From Bacillus pseudomycoides DSM 12442 (lineage in GTDB: Bacteria; Bacillota; Bacilli; Bacillales; Bacillaceae_G), in NCBI RefSeq assembly GCF_000161455.1, contig NZ_CM000745.1:2850926-2914925 (forward strand): a stretch of DNA of 64,000 bases, in the 5' to 3' direction. Of the stretch, positions 61,970 through 64,000 are shown piece after piece. The notes beneath the pieces are model-generated. The model worked only from the letters and a program-made list of their open reading frames with translations, had not been told where the DNA came from and ran no database searches. The translations under genes were made by a program, and so were the position numbers. Each line of letters begins with the position of its first letter. Position 1 is the first letter of the stretch.

Positions 61970-62191
61970 ATGAAGAGAAATATATTAGAATATCAATACC
62001 GCTTAAACACATTAAAAAGTTGTGTGTGGATTTTTGGGATCTTATTAATTATTAATTGGTATAATTTATGTGCAAATCTTATACTTAGACATAACTTTTT
62101 GTGGGAAAAGGCTTTATTGGTCATAATTTTTACTATCGTATTCATAAATACTTTACATCAAATTAAAACCAAGAACTATAAAATTACATAA
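61970..62191 (+). CDS. Small two-helix membrane protein, 73 aa
   Basis: ATG 61970 has TAGGAG upstream at about 10 nt. Two hydrophobic segments (about residues 19-36 and 47-62) are separated by a short loop, with a Lys/Arg-rich N terminus and a basic tail. It is next to the PlcR-linked peptide gene and on the same strand; an immunity role is conceivable by position, but nothing in the sequence shows it. Confidence 0.5.
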   Translation: MKRNILEYQYRLNTLKSCVWIFGILLIINWYNLCANLILRHNFLWEKALLVIIFTIVFINTLHQIKTKNYKIT

Positions 62192-62343
62192 CATACATTT
62201 TTAACACATTGAATTTGATACACAAACTCTAAAATATGGTACTTACGGATTCGTTGCACACAACCTACATCTCTAGATACGCTGAATACTAAAATCCCAG
62301 TATTCTTTATTCGTTGTAAACCCAATAACCTTTAGGCTTACGC

Positions 62344-62604
62344 CTAACCGACATTCATCTCCCACCTACTCATTGGGCTACACCTTTTACATTCTTTGAA
62401 GTGGGATTCTTCTGTCGAGGGAATGATAAAATAATATGTAATAGCACATATTAAAATAAAATTTATGCGATACGGAAATTGTGTAAAAACATACCGAAAA
62501 TATCCCCAAATACATTCCTCACTCATAAAAAAGAGATAAAGCACTTCATAAAATGCTTTATCTCTTTTTTTATGAGTATTTCTTATTTCACGTAAATTTA
62601 CCAT
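62344..62604 (-). pseudogene. Gene start interrupted by a terminator-like hairpin
   Basis: ATG 62604 has a very strong AGGAGGTGA site and a convincing start (VNLREIRNTHKKRDKAF), but inside codons 10-26 lies a 17-bp stem (AAAAAAGAGATAAAGCA/TGCTTTATCTCTTTTTT, 62527-62574). The rest of the 86-codon frame looks like non-coding translation. I think a gene's 5' end has been joined to another unit's terminator. The stretch 62614-63065 has no other assignable feature. Confidence 0.35.
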
Positions 62605-63065
62605 ATGTATCACCTCCTACTATAACCATACACACCTTTTACTTTCTCATAACACTGTTGGATGAAGTGTTTCAGCCCTTCACTTTCCTATTGTCTTGGT
62701 GCAAGGATTCCTTGTCAGTTTAGCCATTTATAATAGCTGCTTCGAGAAACACTTATCAAACAACAGAGTAGGCTGACGGAGTATTCGGTTGTTAAAATAT
62801 CGCAATTGAGTCGCTTGTATCACCTCTTTTGAAGATCCCATAACTTTTTTAATGTCATGCTTTATAATAGGAGGGTGTCCTCTATGTCTAATGAACATTA
62901 GTTCACTTATTAATAGTCAAATTATCTAGGATCTGCCACAAAAAAGAAGAAAATCACAAAAATTAACTTCTTTTTAAATAGGGAAACTTTTATGTTCATT
63001 AACTGTTGAATTCATCAGAAAACACTTTAGATTTGATATATTAAAAAATTAAAAAATCGTATAAA

Positions 63066-63120
63066 TATGAAATATTGCATATTGAAATGCATTGATATCC
63101 AAATGAATTCTCGCTATTAT
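63066..63120 (+). promoter_or_regulatory. PlcR box and promoter of peptide gene 4
   Basis: TATGAAATATTGCATA (63066-63081), identical to the box of copy 3, then TTGATA (63092-63097), a 17-bp spacer and TATTAT (63115-63120). The box-to-ATG distance is 108 nt, one more than at copy 3. Confidence 0.75.
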
Positions 63121-63173
63121 AGTAGTATAAAAATTTACCACAATTCAATACTCAAAAAAGAGGAGGAAATCAT

Positions 63174-63254
63174 ATGGAAATCGCAATTGCAGTTTTGAAA
63201 TTCATTGGTGGAGTAATTCCATTAGTAACAGAATTATTAAAAGCAGTGATGTAG
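63174..63254 (+). CDS. 26-aa hydrophobic PSM-like peptide, copy 4
   Basis: ATG 63174 has AAGAGGAGG 8 nt upstream. The peptide begins MEIAIAVLKFIGG, has VIPLV at 14-18 and ends ELLKAVM. Glu2, Lys9, Glu20 and Lys23 are the charges. No signal peptide or leader cleavage site is visible, so export would need a dedicated transporter or membrane activity. The next gene, 227 bp downstream on the same strand, encodes a HlyD/YknX-type export adaptor. The peptide could be its substrate, or the pump could give self-protection. Confidence 0.78.
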   Translation: MEIAIAVLKFIGGVIPLVTELLKAVM

Positions 63255-63279
63255 TTTAGTTTTTGCAATTATTTATATC

Positions 63280-63351
63280 ATATGAAGCACAAAATAAAGA
63301 GGTCAGTTTCTTTAAAATAAAGGATCGACCTCTTTATTTTGTGCTTCATAT
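63280..63351 (+). repeat. 25-bp perfect inverted repeat after peptide gene 4
   Basis: Arms 63280-63304 (ATATGAAGCACAAAATAAAG plus AGGTC) and 63327-63351 are exact complements over 25 bp with a 22-nt loop. It replaces the conserved hairpin found after copies 1-3. No T-run follows. Too long for an ordinary terminator, it may be a processing signal, a small MITE-like repeat or an RNA element. Confidence 0.7.
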
Positions 63352-63481
63352 AGCCTAAGGTATTAAAAGGTTTTTAGCTTTTATTTTTTGGTTTATAGCC
63401 AGTTACTTTAGGTGGTTGTCCCATATAAATTGTTCAATAAACGTATGTACTAAATTATATCATCATTAAGGGGAAGACATT

Positions 63482-64000
63482 ATGTTACCAACTACAACAC
63501 ATCGACCAACTAAAAAGAAAAAATGGATTATCATTGGGGTTATTGCATTAATTGTCATCGTTGCAGCCGTCAATATTTTTGTTATGCAAGGTAAGAAGAA
63601 GGAGACAGCAAAGGGAGACGCTGTTAGCTTTGAGAAAGTAACAGAACGTACACTCAATAATACAAAATTGATTTCTGGACAAGTAAAGCCTGGGAATATT
63701 GAGAGCTTCTATGCAGATCCGACAAAAGGAAAAGTGAAGGATATTGCGGTGAAAGAAGGGCAAGAAGTAGAAAAAGGGACGAAGTTATTCTCTTATGATA
63801 ATGAAGAAATCAATCTACAATTGAAGCAAGCTGAGCTTGATCAAAAAATGGCAACAATGCGCTATGATCAAGGGAAAAAGAAAATAGATTCACTAAATAA
63901 AGAGATTAAGAAAGCAAAAGATAGCGGCGCTGGAAAAGAAGTAACAGATCCGTTAGAAGAGCAAGTAAGTGAACTAGAAATACAGCAAAAAACAACTGAA
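63482..64000 (+). CDS. HlyD/YknX-type membrane fusion (adaptor) protein, partial
   Basis: The first 173 codons of an open frame that leaves the window. After a polar basic start there is one membrane helix (IIIGVIALIVIVAAVNIFV), then the lipoyl/barrel-sandwich half motif (GNIESFYADPTKGKVKDIAV followed by KEGQEVEKGTKLFSYD) and the beginning of the coiled-coil hairpin (ELDQKMATMRYDQGKKKIDS). Such adaptors work with YknY/YknZ-like ABC transporters that export peptides or protect against toxins. ATG 63482 has AAGGGGAA upstream. Confidence 0.88.
   Translation, partial: MLPTTTHRPTKKKKWIIIGVIALIVIVAAVNIFVMQGKKKETAKGDAVSFEKVTERTLNNTKLISGQVKPGNIESFYADPTKGKVKDIAVKEGQEVEKGTKLFSYDNEEINLQLKQAELDQKMATMRYDQGKKKIDSLNKEIKKAKDSGAGKEVTDPLEEQVSELEIQQKTTE

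Noticed and set aside
1..64000. CRISPR array, rRNA or tRNA genes
   Set aside because: No regularly spaced direct repeats, no rRNA motifs and no tRNA cloverleaf were seen; the repeated blocks are bcr1-like elements and IS ends.

Overview
The window is low-GC Firmicute chromosome and reads as Bacillus cereus group. The reasons are a squalene-hopene cyclase of the B. cereus type, an alpha/beta-type spore SASP, YfhD and YuiD family proteins, at least seven copies or fragments of a TTTAT-bounded repeat that I recognise as bcr1, IS231-type ends, and boxes matching the PlcR consensus TATGnAnnnnTnCATA. The ORFs use strong GGAGG-type ribosome binding sites.

The first 23 kb look like core chromosome. 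They carry branched-chain and other amino acid permeases, DUF1294, RarD, YuiD, squalene-hopene cyclase, an SDR reductase, aldehyde dehydrogenase, a PanF-type symporter with its small YhdT-like partner, DoxX, nucleoside hydrolase, a beta-lactamase-fold protein, an ArgH-like lyase, benzil reductase, the Ric/ScdA di-iron repair protein, an acetate-transporter homologue and a cold-shock protein. Several promoters can be read directly. The best are an Fnr-type box centred 41.5 bp upstream of the inferred ric start, and long dyads over the acetate-transporter and TrmB promoters.

About 23.9-34.7 kb is a first accessory block. It holds small membrane ORFs, an IS605-type tnpB remnant that keeps its right end and likely omega-RNA region, a phage-appendage-like beta-helix protein, and a compact operon: PIG-L deacetylase, GT4 glycosyltransferase, ATP-grasp ligase, APH-like kinase and a second GT4. 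The genes overlap by ATGA or by a few bases. The set suggests synthesis of a modified amino-sugar metabolite or surface glycan. An epimerase tail fragment marks the end.

About 34.8-43.3 kb is core-like again (DUF3900, VanW lipoprotein, DinB, GNAT, SASP, TrmB regulator, CbrC-like protein, FAD-linked lactate/glycolate dehydrogenase).

From 43.3 kb to the end is a second accessory block full of insertion-sequence scars (IS200/IS605, IS3, Tn3, IS1182, IS6, IS231). It contains an extra set of envelope genes (DivIB/FtsQ-like, VanZ-like, class B PBP, signal peptidase I), a bestrophin, an agmatine-deiminase-type enzyme, a MerR regulator and a frameshifted amidohydrolase.

The most interesting item is in this last block: four unannotated 26-codon genes (50639-50719 minus, 52858-52938, 61622-61702 and 63174-63254 plus) encoding near-identical hydrophobic peptides without a leader. 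They have strong ribosome binding sites. Three share a conserved 3' hairpin, and two have an identical promoter layout: an exact PlcR box, 10 nt, TTGATA, 17 nt, TATAAT or TATTAT. The last gene lies just upstream of a HlyD/YknX-type export adaptor that runs off the window. I propose a PlcR-controlled family of PSM-like or leaderless-bacteriocin-like peptides; the function is inference.
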